From Streptomyces sp. GS7 (GTDB lineage: Bacteria; Actinomycetota; Actinomycetes; Streptomycetales; Streptomycetaceae), in assembly GCF_009834125.1 (NCBI RefSeq), contig NZ_CP047146.1, forward strand, positions 7,093,501 to 7,157,500: a stretch of DNA of 64,000 nt. The letters run 5' to 3'. The position numbers and the translations under genes are program-made. The notes beneath the pieces are model-generated. The model had not been told where the DNA came from. It saw only the letters and a program-made list of their open reading frames with translations, and did no database searches. Of the stretch, positions 47,601 through 58,423 are shown piece after piece (within the stretch, counting starts at the first letter, position 1; every line of letters begins with the position of its first letter).

Positions 47601-48464
47601 TCAGCCTGCCTGCGGGTCTCCCGGTGTGTAGCTCAGACGCTCCACGGAGCCCTCGTCGCCGACCTTCTTGACCTCCTTGCCGTTGACGTACAGCTGTACG
47701 GCCCCGGCGTTGCCGACGACGAGATCGATCCGCTTCTTGTCGGTGAGCGTCTTCGACTCGCCCTGCTTGAGCAGCCCGTCCTGCAGGAGGTTGCCGTCGG
47801 CGTCCTTGGCGGAGATCCAGCTCTGGCCGTCCTTGGCGGTCACCTTGATCGTGACCTGGTCCTTGGGCAGTCCGGCGATGGCGCTGTCGGACGGCTGCGG
47901 GCGGGGCCGCGCGGGCTGGGGCTGGGAGGGGTGGATGGTGCGCGACGGTCCGGGCCGGTCGGCCTTGGCGGTGTCGGCCGCGATCGGACCGCCGCCGTGC
48001 TTGTCGCCGCCGCTGAAGAGCGTGAAGCCGACGAAGCCGACGACGGCGACGATCGCCGCGACCATCGCGGCGGTCCAGTTGGGGCGCCGTGGCTCCGAGC
48101 GGATCCGCTCCGCCTCGAAGAGCGGGGCGGCGGCCGTCGGCGCGGGCCGGCCGCCGTGCTCGGCGTCGTAGCGGGCGATCAGGGGTTGGGGGTCGAGGGA
48201 GACGGCGCGGGCGAGTGTTCTGATGTGTCCGCGTGCGTAGACGTCACCACCGCAGCGCGAGAAGTCGTCCTGCTCGATCGCATGCACGATGGGGATCCGC
48301 ACCCGTGTCGTCGTACTGACCTCTTCGACGGTCAGTCCCAGTCCGATACGGGCCTGCTGGAGGGCTCGACCGACCGAAGGCCGGTCCTGGCCGGCGGACG
48401 GCCGGTCCTCTTCGGGAGGACCAGCGGAAGGCCGGTCGTCTTCGGGGGAGTTGCCGATGGACAC
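47601..48464 (-). CDS. RodZ-like helix-turn-helix membrane protein
   Basis: A 287-residue protein. It has an N-terminal tail with three DRPS-type repeats (residues 9-30), a Cro/XRE-like helix-turn-helix (VGRALQQARIGLGLTVEEVSTTTRVRIPIVHAIE), one membrane segment at about 132-150 (MVAAIVAVVGFVGFTLF), a Pro-rich linker and a C-terminal DUF4115-like domain (SWISAKDADGNLLQDGLLKQGESKTL). RodZ proteins link the cytoskeleton to the cell wall. GTG 48464 has AAAGG eight bases upstream and gives the MSIGNSPEDDRP start; a GTG nine codons earlier is less likely. It lies between ftsK and rimO. Confidence 0.82.
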   Translation of the reverse strand: MSIGNSPEDDRPSAGPPEEDRPSAGQDRPSVGRALQQARIGLGLTVEEVSTTTRVRIPIVHAIEQDDFSRCGGDVYARGHIRTLARAVSLDPQPLIARYDAEHGGRPAPTAAAPLFEAERIRSEPRRPNWTAAMVAAIVAVVGFVGFTLFSGGDKHGGGPIAADTAKADRPGPSRTIHPSQPQPARPRPQPSDSAIAGLPKDQVTIKVTAKDGQSWISAKDADGNLLQDGLLKQGESKTLTDKKRIDLVVGNAGAVQLYVNGKEVKKVGDEGSVERLSYTPGDPQAG

Positions 48465-48689
48465 GGGGGCGCCTTTCGAGCGTGTAGCCACCTGCTGGAA
48501 GTTCAGTCTAGGGGTGGAGCGAAAGGGTCGGGCAAGCGGGAGAGCCGGGTTTGTACGCCATCAGAACGCCCCGCCACACTGCCCCGGGGCCGGAGGATGA
48601 AGCATCGTTCCCACGCCTCCCTCACCTTGACGTATCGGCAGAAGAAACGGTTGCCTGCCGCCACGTACGGGTGAACCCGTACGCGCGTG

Positions 48690-51470
48690 CTACTCGGTAG
48701 CCTCCCCGCGGATGACCGCCAGCACGCCGTCCAATTCATCCGGCTTCACCAACACGTCGCGCGCCTTGGAGCCCTCGCTCGGGCCGACGATGTTCCGCGA
48801 CTCCATCAGGTCCATCAGCCGCCCGGCCTTGGCGAAGCCCACCCGCAGCTTGCGCTGGAGCATGGACGTCGACCCGAACTGGGTGGACACCACCAGCTCC
48901 GCGGCCTGGCACAGCAGATCGAGGTCGTCGCCGATGTCCTCGTCGATCTCCTTCTTCTTCGCGCTGCCGACGGTGACGTCGTCCCGGAAGACCGGCGCCA
49001 TCTGGTCCTTGCAGTGCTGGACGATGGCCGACACCTCGGCCTCGGTGACGAACGCGCCCTGCATCCGCACCGGCTTGTTGGCGCCCATCGGCAGGAACAG
49101 CCCGTCGCCCTTGCCGATCAGCTTCTCGGCGCCCGGCTGGTCGAGGATGACCCGGCTGTCGGCGAGCGAGGACGTCGCGAACGCCAGCCGGGACGGCACG
49201 TTCGCTTTGATCAGGCCGGTCACGACGTCGACGGACGGGCGCTGGGTGGCCAGCACCAGATGGATACCGGCCGCGCGCGCCAGCTGGGTGATGCGGACGA
49301 TGGAGTCCTCCACGTCGCGCGGCGCCACCATCATCAGGTCGGCCAGCTCGTCCACGATCACCAGCAGGTACGGGTACGGCGCCAGCTCCCGCTCGCTGCC
49401 CGCGGGCGGGCTGACCTTGCCGTTGCGCACCGCCTCGTTGAAGTCGTCGATGTGCCGGTAGCCGTACGCGGCGAGGTCGTCGTAGCGCAGGTCCATCTCG
49501 CGCACCACCCACTGGAGCGCCTCGGCGGCCCGCTTGGGGTTGGTGATGATCGGCGTGATCAGGTGCGGGATGCCCTCGTACGCGGTCAGCTCGACCCGCT
49601 TGGGGTCGACCAGCACCATCCGCACGTCCTCCGGCGTGGCCCGCACCATGACCGAGGTGATCAGGCAGTTGATGCAGGAGGACTTGCCGGAACCGGTCGC
49701 ACCGGCGACGAGGATGTGCGGCATCTTCGCCATGTTGGCCATGACGTAGCCGCCCTCGACGTCCTTGCCGAGCGCCACCAGCATCGGGTGCTCGTCGCCC
49801 GCCGCGTCGGCCAGCCGCAGCACGTCGCCGAGGTTGACCATCTCGCGGTCGGTGTTGGGGATCTCGATGCCGACCGCGGACTTGCCGGGGATCGGGCTGA
49901 TGATGCGGACGTCCGGACTGGCCACCGCGTACGCGATGTTCTTGGCCAGCGCGGTGATCTTCTCGACCTTGACGGCCGGGCCGAGTTCGACCTCGTAGCG
50001 GGTGACCGTCGGGCCGCGGGTGAAGCCGGTGACCGAGGCGTCGACCTTGAACTCCTGGAAGACGTTGGTCAGTGCGGCCACTATCGCGTCGTTCGCGGCG
50101 CTGCGGGTCTTGCCGGGGCCGCCCCGCGACAGCAGGTCGAGGGACGGCAGGGAGTAGGTGATGTCGCCGGAGAGCTGGAGCTGTTCGGCGCGCGGCGGCA
50201 GATCGCCGGACGGCTCCGGCGCGGCCTTCGTGAAGTCCACCGGCGCCTTGGTCAGGTCCGGCACGTACCGTCCCGGCTCCTCGGAAGGGGACGGCTCCGC
50301 GCCCCGCGCCGGCGGCACCGAGCCGCTGTCCGCGCCGGTGTCCGTGCCGCGCTCGCCGGAGATCCCACTGCTGAGGTCCGCGACCAGCGGCGAGGGCTGG
50401 ACACCGTGCAGCACCGCGCCGTCCAGCGCGGCGGCGGCCGCGGCGGCGACGTCCACCGCGTCCGGCTCCCGGTCGGCGGGCGGTGCGGCGGCCCGGCGCG
50501 GGCGGCGGCGGGCCAGCGCCGCCTCCTCCATGACGTCCGGGTCCGGCGAGCCGTCCGCGGCGCCGCGCCGCGGCTTGCGGGCCGGCTGCTCGCGCCACTC
50601 CTCGGCGTACTCCGCCGGCTCCTCGCCGTACGGCCCGGCCTCCCCGCCGTCCGCGGTCTCCAGCACGCCCAGCCGGACGGCGAGCGCCTTCAGCCGCTGC
50701 GGAATGGCGTTCACCGGCGTCGCGGTCACCACCAGCAGCCCGAAGACGGTCAGCAGCACCAGCAGCGCCACCGCCAGGGTCTGCCCGACGGTGAAGATCA
50801 GCGGCTTGGACGCGGCCCAGCCGACATAGCCGCCGGCGTCCTGTATGGCGGCGAGCCCGTCGCCCCGCCCCGGGGACCCGCACGCCATCGCGACCTGCCC
50901 GAGCACGCCGATGACCAGCGCGGACAGCCCGATGACGATCCGGCCGTTGGCCTCCGGCCGCTCGGGATGGCGGATCAGCCGTACCGCGATGCCGCCGAGC
51001 AGGATCGGTACGACCAGGTCGAGCCGCCCGAAGGCGCCGGTCACCAGCAGCTCGACGAGATGGCCGACCGGCCCGGAGAGGTTGGACCACGTACCGGCCG
51101 CGATGACCAGCGCCAGTCCGAGCAGCAGCAGCGCCAGCCCGTCCTTGCGGTGCGCCGGGTCGAGGTTCTTGGCGCCGCGCCCGAAGCCGCGGAACACCGC
51201 CCCGACACCGTGCGCGGCACCGAGCCAGCAGGCGCGGGCGAGGCGGTAGACACCGCCGGTCGGCGACGGCGCCGGCCTCGGCGCGGCCTTCTTGGCGGGC
51301 GCCTTCCTGGCCGGGGCCTTCTTCGCCGCCGCGGTCTTCCTGGCCGGCGGCTGCTTCGCGGATGCCTTCTTGGCGGCGGTCTTCCTCGCGGCGCCCCCGG
51401 ACTGTCCGGCGCGCGGCTTCGAGGGGCCTGCCGTGCGCTGGGTTCCCTTGCCGGACGTGCGTGAGGCCAT
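48690..51470 (-). CDS. ftsK: DNA translocase FtsK
   Basis: A 926-residue DNA pump that clears chromosomes from closing septa. It has a Lys/Ala-rich N-terminus (residues 1-75), four membrane segments between about 95 and 260, a disordered linker to 430, the motor with Walker A GATGSGKSS and Walker B LLVIVDELADLMM, and the C-terminal gamma winged helix (MLQRKLRVGFAKAGRLMDLMESR). The ATG at 51470 (MASRTSGKG) lacks a clear ribosome binding site. Its N-terminal K/A-rich stretch resembles a DNA-binding tail. Confidence 0.95.
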   Translation of the reverse strand: MASRTSGKGTQRTAGPSKPRAGQSGGAARKTAAKKASAKQPPARKTAAAKKAPARKAPAKKAAPRPAPSPTGGVYRLARACWLGAAHGVGAVFRGFGRGAKNLDPAHRKDGLALLLLGLALVIAAGTWSNLSGPVGHLVELLVTGAFGRLDLVVPILLGGIAVRLIRHPERPEANGRIVIGLSALVIGVLGQVAMACGSPGRGDGLAAIQDAGGYVGWAASKPLIFTVGQTLAVALLVLLTVFGLLVVTATPVNAIPQRLKALAVRLGVLETADGGEAGPYGEEPAEYAEEWREQPARKPRRGAADGSPDPDVMEEAALARRRPRRAAAPPADREPDAVDVAAAAAAALDGAVLHGVQPSPLVADLSSGISGERGTDTGADSGSVPPARGAEPSPSEEPGRYVPDLTKAPVDFTKAAPEPSGDLPPRAEQLQLSGDITYSLPSLDLLSRGGPGKTRSAANDAIVAALTNVFQEFKVDASVTGFTRGPTVTRYEVELGPAVKVEKITALAKNIAYAVASPDVRIISPIPGKSAVGIEIPNTDREMVNLGDVLRLADAAGDEHPMLVALGKDVEGGYVMANMAKMPHILVAGATGSGKSSCINCLITSVMVRATPEDVRMVLVDPKRVELTAYEGIPHLITPIITNPKRAAEALQWVVREMDLRYDDLAAYGYRHIDDFNEAVRNGKVSPPAGSERELAPYPYLLVIVDELADLMMVAPRDVEDSIVRITQLARAAGIHLVLATQRPSVDVVTGLIKANVPSRLAFATSSLADSRVILDQPGAEKLIGKGDGLFLPMGANKPVRMQGAFVTEAEVSAIVQHCKDQMAPVFRDDVTVGSAKKKEIDEDIGDDLDLLCQAAELVVSTQFGSTSMLQRKLRVGFAKAGRLMDLMESRNIVGPSEGSKARDVLVKPDELDGVLAVIRGEATE

Positions 51471-51581
51471 GGCGACGAGGTTACAGGCGCCGACCGGCGT
51501 GGCACGAGCGCACGGCGCTTCACCCATTCGTGTCGCGCGCCAGTCTCCTGAAGGGCCGTCAGAGCGCGTCCGTACGGCCCG

Positions 51582-52241
51582 TCAGCCCGCCGCCACCCCC
51601 GAGCCCGGCTCCAGGGCGTCCAGGGCCCGGCGCAGCCCGGTCAGCTTGCGCTCCAGATGTGCGGCGGTGGCCACCGCCGCGGCGTCCGCGGTCTCGTCCA
51701 ACTGTTTGGAGAGCGCCTCGGCCTGCTCCTCGACGGCCGCCAGCCGCGCGGAGAGCTCGGCGAGCAGCCCCGCGGACTCCTTGGTCTCGCCGACGCTCTG
51801 CCGGCCGCCCTCCAGCTGGAGCCTCAGCAGCGAAGCCTGCTCGCGGAGTTGGCAGTTCTTCATGTACAGCTCGACGAAGACCGAGACCTTGGCGCGCAGC
51901 ACCCACGGGTCGAACGGCTTGGAGATGTAGTCGACCGCACCGGCCGCATAGCCGCGGAAGGTGTGGTGCGGACCGTGGTTGATGGCCGTGAGGAAGATGA
52001 TCGGGATGTCCCGGGTGCGCTCCCGCCGCTTGATGTGCGCGGCGGTCTCGAATCCGTCCATCCCCGGCATCTGCACATCGAGCAGAATCACCGCGAAGTC
52101 GTCGGTGAGCAGTGCCTTGAGCGCTTCCTCCCCGGACGATGCCCGCACCAGTGTCTGATCGAGCGCAGAGAGGATCGCCTCCAGCGCCAGCAGATTCTCC
52201 GGCCGGTCATCGACCAGGAGGATCTTGGCCTTCTGCACCAT
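51582..52241 (-). CDS. osaB: response regulator OsaB
   Basis: A 219-residue protein with a receiver (KAKILLVDDRPENLLALEAIL, phospho-Asp in ILLDVQMPGMDGFE, Lys in YISKPFDPW) and a C-terminal coiled coil (QLREQASLLRLQLEGGRQ...) in place of a DNA-binding domain, as in S. coelicolor OsaB, needed for osmoadaptation. ATG 52241 has GAGGAGG upstream. The 256 bases upstream separate it from osaA. Confidence 0.85.
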   Translation of the reverse strand: MVQKAKILLVDDRPENLLALEAILSALDQTLVRASSGEEALKALLTDDFAVILLDVQMPGMDGFETAAHIKRRERTRDIPIIFLTAINHGPHHTFRGYAAGAVDYISKPFDPWVLRAKVSVFVELYMKNCQLREQASLLRLQLEGGRQSVGETKESAGLLAELSARLAAVEEQAEALSKQLDETADAAAVATAAHLERKLTGLRRALDALEPGSGVAAG

Positions 52242-52497
52242 GGCCCGTCCTCCTCGCCCCGGCATCGAACCGGACGCCGCCCCAGGGGACGGCTCCGTCA
52301 CGCCGCCCGTCCTTGTGCCGGTCATGGTAGCTGCACCCCGCCTGTCGCCACACCCTGTCACCGCGATGTCACTGTGCACGTAGCAGAAACGCAGCGAGAG
52401 ACGAGAAGGTTCCCCGAATCCCGCGGTCCCACACGTCTACGGCCACACTCAGTCAGCAACGCGTTGATCCTCTTCCGGCTCCATACTGGACGCCCCG

Positions 52498-55400
52498 TCA
52501 CCTCGCGCGCATCCATTGCTCCATGACCGACAACAGATGATCGGTATCCACCGGCTTGGTCACGTAGTCGGAGGCCCCGGAGTCGATGCTCTTCTCCCGG
52601 TCGCCCTTCATCGCCTTCGCGGTCAGGGCGATGATCGGCAGCCCGGCGAACTGCGGCATCCGCCGGATCGCGGCGGTCGTCGCATAGCCGTCCATCTCCG
52701 GCATCATGATGTCCATCAGGACCAGCACGATGTCGTCGTGCTGCTCCAGCACCTCGATGCCCTCGCGGCCGTTCTCCGCGTACAGCACCGAGAGCCCGTG
52801 CTGCTCCAGGACGCTGGTGAGCGCGAAGACGTTGCGGATGTCGTCGTCGACGATCAGCACCTTCTCGCCGTGGAAGCCGCCACCGAAGCCCGGGTCGACC
52901 AGGTCCTGGCCGTTGCCGAGCCAGGGCTCCTCGGCCGGCTGCTGGGCGGGCTGCGGCGCCGTCTGGTGCGGCTGCTGCCCCGCGGACGAGGGCTGGCCGG
53001 GCAGCGCGAACCGCCGTGGCGTACCGGACACCGCCCGGCGCCGCCGCCTGCCCAGGCTGCCGCCGTGGCCCCGGTCGCGCTGCGGCTCCTCGCCGTCCTG
53101 GCTCCCGGCCTCGGTCTCCCGCGCCTCCGCGTCCATCGCCAGTCCCCCGGCGACCAGCTGCGGGTAGCCCTGCGGAGGCAGCCCGCCGGGGTTGTGCGGC
53201 AGGTACAGCGTGAAGGTGGAGCCGCGGTTGGGCTCGCTCTGGGCGTGGATCTCGCCACCCAGCAGCCGGGCGATCTCCCGGCTGATGGACAGGCCCAGTC
53301 CGGTACCGCCGTACTTGCGGCTGGTGGTGCCGTCCGCCTGCTTGAACGCCTCGAAGATGACCCGCATCTTGCTGGACGCGATGCCGATGCCGGTGTCGGT
53401 CACCGAGAACGCGATCATGTCGGCATCCGGGTCGCGCAGCGAGCCGTGCTCCAGCAACTGCTCGCGGATGGCCACCGGGACGTCCGCGCCGGCCGGCCGG
53501 ATCACCAGCTCCACGGCGCCGCTGTCGGTGAACTTCACCGCGTTCGACAGCAGGTTGCGCAGCACCTGGAGGAGCCGCTGCTCGTCGGTGTGCAGCGTCG
53601 CGGGCAGCTCCGGGGAGACCCGTACGGAGAAGTCCAGCCCCTTCTCGGCGGTCAGCGGCCGGAAGGTCGCCTCGACGTAGTCGACGAGCTGGACCAACGC
53701 GATGCGGGTCGGGCTGACGTCCATCTTGCCGGCCTCCACCTTGGACAGGTCGAGGATGTCGTTGATCAGCTGGAGCAGGTCGGAGCCGGCGCCGTGGATG
53801 GTCTCGGCGAACTCCACCTGCTTCGGGGAGAGGTTCCCCTCGGCGTTGTCGGCCAGCAGCTTGGCGAGGATCAGCAGCGAGTTCAGCGGCGTCCGCAGCT
53901 CGTGCGACATGTTCGCCAGGAACTCCGACTTGTAGCGCATCGAGACCGCGAGCTGCTCGGCGCGCTCCTCCAGGACCTGCCGCGCCTCCTCGATCTCGGT
54001 GTTCTTCACCTCGATGTCGCGGTTCTGCGCCCGCAGTTGCTCGGCCTTCTCCTCCAGTTCGGAGTTGGACAGCTCCAGCGCCTTCTGCCGGCTCTCCAAC
54101 TCCGCGGAACGCTCGCGCAGTTGCTCGGTCAGCTCCTGCGACTGCTTGAGCAGCACCTCGGTCTTGGTGTTGACCGAGATGGTGTTGACGCTGGTCGCGA
54201 TCATCTCGGCGATCTGGCTGAGGAAGTCCTTCTGGATCTGGGTGAACGGCTGGAACGACGCCAGCTCGATCACACCGAGCACCTTGTCCTCGAAGAGCAC
54301 CGGCAGCACGATGATGTTCGCCGGCGGCGCCTCCCCGAGACCCGAGGCGATCTTGAGGTACCCGGACGGCACGTTCTCCACCAGGATCGTGCGGCCCTCC
54401 TCCGCCGCCGTCCCGATCAGCGTCTCACCGGGCTTGAACGTCGTCGGCATGCCGCCCATGGCGTAGCCGTACGAGCCCATCAGCCGCAGCTCGTACGCGC
54501 CCGGCTCGCCGCCGTCCGCCCCGATCTCCCGGGTGTCGGGCTGCGCCGCGAGGAAGAACGCGCCGTGCTGCGCGGAGACCGCGGGCGACAGCTCGCTCAT
54601 GATGAGGGTGGCGACGTCCTTGAGGTCGCGGCGGCCCTGCATCAGACCGGAGATGCGGGCCAGGTTGCCCTTGAGCCAGTCCTGTTCCTCGTTGGCGAGG
54701 GTGGTCTCCCGGAGGGTGGAGATCATGGTGTTGACGTTGTCCTGGAGTTCCAGGATCTCGCCGGCCGCGTCCACGTCGATCCGGACGTTGTGGTCGCCGA
54801 GGGTCACGGCCGCGGCGACCGCGGCGATGGCGCGCACCTGACGGGTCAGGTTGCCGGCCATCTCGTTCACCGACTCCGTCAGGTCCTTCCAGGTGCCGGC
54901 CACGCCCCGCACCTGCGCCTGACCGCCGAGCTGGCCCTCCGTTCCCACCTCGCGGGCCACCCTGGTGACCTGCTCGGCGAACGAGGACAGCTGGTCGACC
55001 ATCGTGTTGATGGTGGTCTTCAGCGCCAGGATCTCGCCCCGCGCGTCCACGTCGATCTTCTTGGTCAGGTCGCCCTTGGCGACCGCGGTGGTGACCATCG
55101 CGATGTTGCGGACCTGGCCGGTGAGGTTGTTGGCCATGGAGTTCACCGACTCGGTGAGGTCCTTCCACGTGCCGGCGACGCCGGGAACGCGGGCCTGGCC
55201 GCCCAGGATGCCGTCGGTGCCCACCTCACGGGCCACGCGGGTGACCTCGTCGGCGAACGACGAGAGCGTGGTGACCATGGTGTTGACGGTGTCGGCCAGC
55301 TGCGCGACCTCGCCGCGCGCCTCGACCGTGACCTTCTTCGTCAGGTCGCCGTTGGCGACCGCCGCCGAGACCTGCGAGATGTTCCGCACCTGGATGGTCA

Positions 55401-57999
55401 GGTTGTTGGCCATCAGGTTGACGTTGTCGCTGAGGTCCTTCCAGATGCCGGTGACGCCCGGAACCCGTGCCTGGCCGCCCAGTTGGCCTTCGGTGCCGAC
55501 CTCGCGGGCGACCCGCGTCACCTGCTCCGCGAACAGCGAAAGCTGGTCGACCATCGTGTTCACGGTGGTGACGAGTTCGAGGATCTCGCCCTTGGCGTCG
55601 ACGGTGATCTTCTTGGAGAGGTCACCGCGGGCGACCGCGGTGGTCACCTCGCCGATGTTGCGCACCTGCGACGTCAGGTTGTTCGCCATGAAGTTGACGG
55701 ACTGGGTGAGGTCCTTCCACGTACCGCTGACGCCCTGCACCTCGGCCTGCCCCCCGAGGATGCCCTCGGTGCCCACCTCGCGGGCGACCCGGGTGACCTG
55801 CTCCGCGAAGGACGAGAGCTGGTCGACCATGGTGTTCAGGGTGTTCTTCAACTCCAGGATCTCGCCCCGGGCGTCCACGTCGATCTTCTGCGACAGGTCG
55901 CCGCGCGCGACCGCGGTCGCGACCTGGGCGATGTTGCGGACCTGGGCCGTCAGGTTGCCGGCCATGCCGTTCACCGAGTCGGTCAGATCGCGCCACACGC
56001 CGGCGACGCCGGGCACCTGCGCCTGACCGCCCAGCCGGCCGTCCGTACCGACCTCCCGGGCCACCCGCGTCACCTGCTCGGCGAACGCGGACAGCTGGTC
56101 GACCATCGTGTTGATGGTGTTCTTCAGCTCCAGGATCTCGCCGCGCGCGTCGACGTCGATCTTCTGCGACAGGTCGCCGCGCGCCACCGCCGTCGTCACC
56201 TGCGCGATCTGCCGCACCTGCGAGGTCAGGTTCCCCGCCATGAAGTTGACGGAGTCGGTGAGTTCCTTCCACGTACCGCTGACGCCGTCCACCCGCGCCT
56301 GGCCGCCCAGCCGGCCCTCCGTGCCCACGTCCCTGGCCATCCGCGTGACCTGGTCCGCGAACGACGACAGCTGGTCCACCATGGTGTTCACGGTGTTCTT
56401 CAGCTGGAGCATCTCGCCGGAGACGTCGACGGTGACCTTCTGCGACAGGTCGCCGTTGGCGACCGCCGTGGTCACCTGCGCGATGTTGCGGACCTGCCCG
56501 GTCAGGTTCCGGAAGGCGGTGTTGACGGAGTCCGTCAGGTCCTTCCACGTACCCGCCGCGCCGGGCACCGCGGCCTGGCCGCCCAGCTCGCCCTCGACGC
56601 CGATCTCCCGCGCCACCCGCGTGACTTCGGCACCGAACGAGGAGAGCTGGTCCACCATCGTGTTGACGGTGTTCTTCAACTCCAGCATCTCGCCGGCCAC
56701 ATCGACGGTGACCTTCTGCGAGAGGTCGCCGTTGGCGACCGCGGTGGTCACCTGGGCGATGTCCCGCACCTGCCCGGTCAGGTTGCGGAAGGCGTTGTTC
56801 ACCGAGTCGGTGAGGTCCTTCCACGTACCCGCCGCGCCCGGCACCTGCGCCTGACCGCCCAGCTGCCCCTCGGCGCCGACCTCGTTGGCGACCCGCGTCA
56901 CCTCGTCCGCGAAGGTGCGCAGCGTCTCGGTCATGGTGTTGATGGTGTCGGCCAGCTGCGCCACCTCGCCGCGCGCGCTGACCGTGACCTTCTGGGACAG
57001 GTCGCCGTTCGCGACGGCGGTGGTGACCTGGGCGATCCCCCGCACCTGCGCGGTGAGGTTGCCGGCCATCAGGTTGACCGAGTCGGTCAGGTCCTTCCAC
57101 ACGCCGGCCACACCGGGGACCTGCGCCTGACCGCCGAGTTCGCCCTCCGTGCCGACCTCGCGGGCCACCCGCGTCACCTCGGAGGCGAACGAGGAGAGCT
57201 GGTCGACCATCGTGTTGACGGTGTTCTTCAGCTCCAGCATCTCGCCGGCGACATGGACCGTCACCTTGCGCGACAGATCGCCCTTGGCCACCGCGGTGGT
57301 GACGAGAGCGATGTCACGTACCTGGGCCGTCAGCCGGGAAGCCATCGTATTGACGGATTCCGTCAGATCCTTCCACGAACCCGACATTCCGCGCACGCGC
57401 GCCTGACCGCCGAGCTTGCCCTCCGTACCGACCTCGCTGGCCACCCGCGTGACCTCGTCGGTGAAGGCCGAGAGCTGGTCCACGAGCCCGTTGACCGTCC
57501 GGCCCACCTTCAGGAACTCACCCCGCAGGGGATGCTCCGAAGAACTGTCCGAACTACGCGACCGCAGATCCATCCGCTGTTCCAGGTCGCCCTCGGACAC
57601 CGCCGACAGCACCCGCCCCACCTCGGACACCGGCCGCACGAGGTCGTCCACCAGCGCGTTCGAGGCGTCGATCGCCGCGGCCCAGGAGCCCTCGGCGGCG
57701 CCGACCTCCAGCCGCTCCGTGAGTTTTCCCTCACGCCCCACGACACGGCGCACCCGGGCCAGCTCACCCGTCAGATGCAGGTTGCGGTCCGCGACCTCGT
57801 TGAACACCGCCGCGATCTCCGACATGACGCCGTCACCGGAGACCGTGAGCCGCTTGCGGAAGTTTCCGTCCCGCATGGCGACGAGAGCGACCAGCAGGCG
57901 ATTCAGCGCCGCCGTATCGACCTCGGTCGTCCCATTACTCCGGGATCGTCCGCCTTTCGCGCGCGTGCTTGCGCCCCGCGCCGCTACGCCAGACTCCAC
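52498..57999 (-). CDS. osaA: hybrid histidine kinase OsaA with ten HAMP units
   Basis: A 1833-residue cytosolic hybrid kinase. It has an N-terminal region with partial HAMP-like units (1-190), ten near-identical 92-residue HAMP repeats (about 195-1114), a GAF domain ([19 protein letters not shown]) to about 1280, a coiled coil, HisKA (His in [14 protein letters not shown]), HATPase_c ([19 protein letters not shown]), a Pro/Gln linker and a C-terminal receiver (phospho-Asp in [12 protein letters not shown]). GTG 57999 with GGAGGG upstream gives a length near the roughly 1830 known for S. coelicolor. The design parallels fungal group III osmosensing kinases. It signals with OsaB; osaC is divergent. 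Confidence 0.9.
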   Translation of the reverse strand: MESGVAARGASTRAKGGRSRSNGTTEVDTAALNRLLVALVAMRDGNFRKRLTVSGDGVMSEIAAVFNEVADRNLHLTGELARVRRVVGREGKLTERLEVGAAEGSWAAAIDASNALVDDLVRPVSEVGRVLSAVSEGDLEQRMDLRSRSSDSSSEHPLRGEFLKVGRTVNGLVDQLSAFTDEVTRVASEVGTEGKLGGQARVRGMSGSWKDLTESVNTMASRLTAQVRDIALVTTAVAKGDLSRKVTVHVAGEMLELKNTVNTMVDQLSSFASEVTRVAREVGTEGELGGQAQVPGVAGVWKDLTDSVNLMAGNLTAQVRGIAQVTTAVANGDLSQKVTVSARGEVAQLADTINTMTETLRTFADEVTRVANEVGAEGQLGGQAQVPGAAGTWKDLTDSVNNAFRNLTGQVRDIAQVTTAVANGDLSQKVTVDVAGEMLELKNTVNTMVDQLSSFGAEVTRVAREIGVEGELGGQAAVPGAAGTWKDLTDSVNTAFRNLTGQVRNIAQVTTAVANGDLSQKVTVDVSGEMLQLKNTVNTMVDQLSSFADQVTRMARDVGTEGRLGGQARVDGVSGTWKELTDSVNFMAGNLTSQVRQIAQVTTAVARGDLSQKIDVDARGEILELKNTINTMVDQLSAFAEQVTRVAREVGTDGRLGGQAQVPGVAGVWRDLTDSVNGMAGNLTAQVRNIAQVATAVARGDLSQKIDVDARGEILELKNTLNTMVDQLSSFAEQVTRVAREVGTEGILGGQAEVQGVSGTWKDLTQSVNFMANNLTSQVRNIGEVTTAVARGDLSKKITVDAKGEILELVTTVNTMVDQLSLFAEQVTRVAREVGTEGQLGGQARVPGVTGIWKDLSDNVNLMANNLTIQVRNISQVSAAVANGDLTKKVTVEARGEVAQLADTVNTMVTTLSSFADEVTRVAREVGTDGILGGQARVPGVAGTWKDLTESVNSMANNLTGQVRNIAMVTTAVAKGDLTKKIDVDARGEILALKTTINTMVDQLSSFAEQVTRVAREVGTEGQLGGQAQVRGVAGTWKDLTESVNEMAGNLTRQVRAIAAVAAAVTLGDHNVRIDVDAAGEILELQDNVNTMISTLRETTLANEEQDWLKGNLARISGLMQGRRDLKDVATLIMSELSPAVSAQHGAFFLAAQPDTREIGADGGEPGAYELRLMGSYGYAMGGMPTTFKPGETLIGTAAEEGRTILVENVPSGYLKIASGLGEAPPANIIVLPVLFEDKVLGVIELASFQPFTQIQKDFLSQIAEMIATSVNTISVNTKTEVLLKQSQELTEQLRERSAELESRQKALELSNSELEEKAEQLRAQNRDIEVKNTEIEEARQVLEERAEQLAVSMRYKSEFLANMSHELRTPLNSLLILAKLLADNAEGNLSPKQVEFAETIHGAGSDLLQLINDILDLSKVEAGKMDVSPTRIALVQLVDYVEATFRPLTAEKGLDFSVRVSPELPATLHTDEQRLLQVLRNLLSNAVKFTDSGAVELVIRPAGADVPVAIREQLLEHGSLRDPDADMIAFSVTDTGIGIASSKMRVIFEAFKQADGTTSRKYGGTGLGLSISREIARLLGGEIHAQSEPNRGSTFTLYLPHNPGGLPPQGYPQLVAGGLAMDAEARETEAGSQDGEEPQRDRGHGGSLGRRRRRAVSGTPRRFALPGQPSSAGQQPHQTAPQPAQQPAEEPWLGNGQDLVDPGFGGGFHGEKVLIVDDDIRNVFALTSVLEQHGLSVLYAENGREGIEVLEQHDDIVLVLMDIMMPEMDGYATTAAIRRMPQFAGLPIIALTAKAMKGDREKSIDSGASDYVTKPVDTDHLLSVMEQWMRAR
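54658..57417 (-). repeat. ten tandem 276-bp units encoding HAMP domains in osaA
   Basis: Each unit encodes 92 residues with the pattern LGGQAxVxGxxGxWKDLT, then QVRxIAxVTTAVAxGDLS, GEIxELKNTxNTMVDQL and [16 protein letters not shown]. Units 2 and 8 have the AQLADT variant in place of LELKNT, and units 3 and 4 the NNAFRNLT or NTAFRNLT variant. The last unit degrades after about residue 75. Boundaries are set by the LGGQ start. Confidence 0.9.
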
Positions 58000-58423
58000 C
58001 GTGTCCCTCCCGCAGGGTCGACCGTTCTCTCCGGGCTCTCTGTCGGAGCCTGCCCAGTGTTTCACCCCACCGCACGGAAGCGGCAAGGAGTCGCAACGTA
58101 ACCACACCACCGGAGATACGTTGAGGCAGACGGGCAGGGCTTGTCCTTCGTCACCCCTGGCGGCGGCGAGAAACCCCGATACGGGGCGGAGTCACAACAG
58201 TTCGGCAGCATCCACACACGGGATGCAGCGCTTGCCGACCATAACCCGGCGGCCATGGACGTTCCTCACGGGAATGTGCACGGCCGCCGAGGTACGTCTC
58301 ATGCCGGAAAGCACGCCTTCGTTCCCACTGCTCGCGTCGACCGTCTAGCCTGGCATGCGCATCGATGCCACGAGAAACGGGCACAGGACCCTGGGGAGCG
58401 ACGAAAGACCAATGGGGAGTGCT
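58000..58423. promoter_or_regulatory. divergent osaA/osaC promoter region
   Basis: 424 bases between the two starts. Two hairpins are visible, CCCCG-ATA-CGGGG at 58174-58186 and GCATCC-N7-GGATGC at 58208-58226. I looked for the sigma-B type GGGTAT/GGGTAC element reported for osaC in S. coelicolor and did not find a clear one. No gene is supported here. Confidence 0.55.

Noticed and set aside
54658..57417. Regular repeats resembling a CRISPR or satellite array
   Set aside because: The units are 276 bases, coding, and translate to HAMP domains in osaA.
52516..58101. An 1861-codon plus-strand frame opposite osaA
   Set aside because: Its apparent repeats are only the antisense of the HAMP units; it has no domain similarity of its own.
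58000..58423. Sigma-B promoter for osaC
   Set aside because: Expected from work in S. coelicolor, but no clear GTTT/GGGTAC-type pair was found by eye, so it is not listed as a site.
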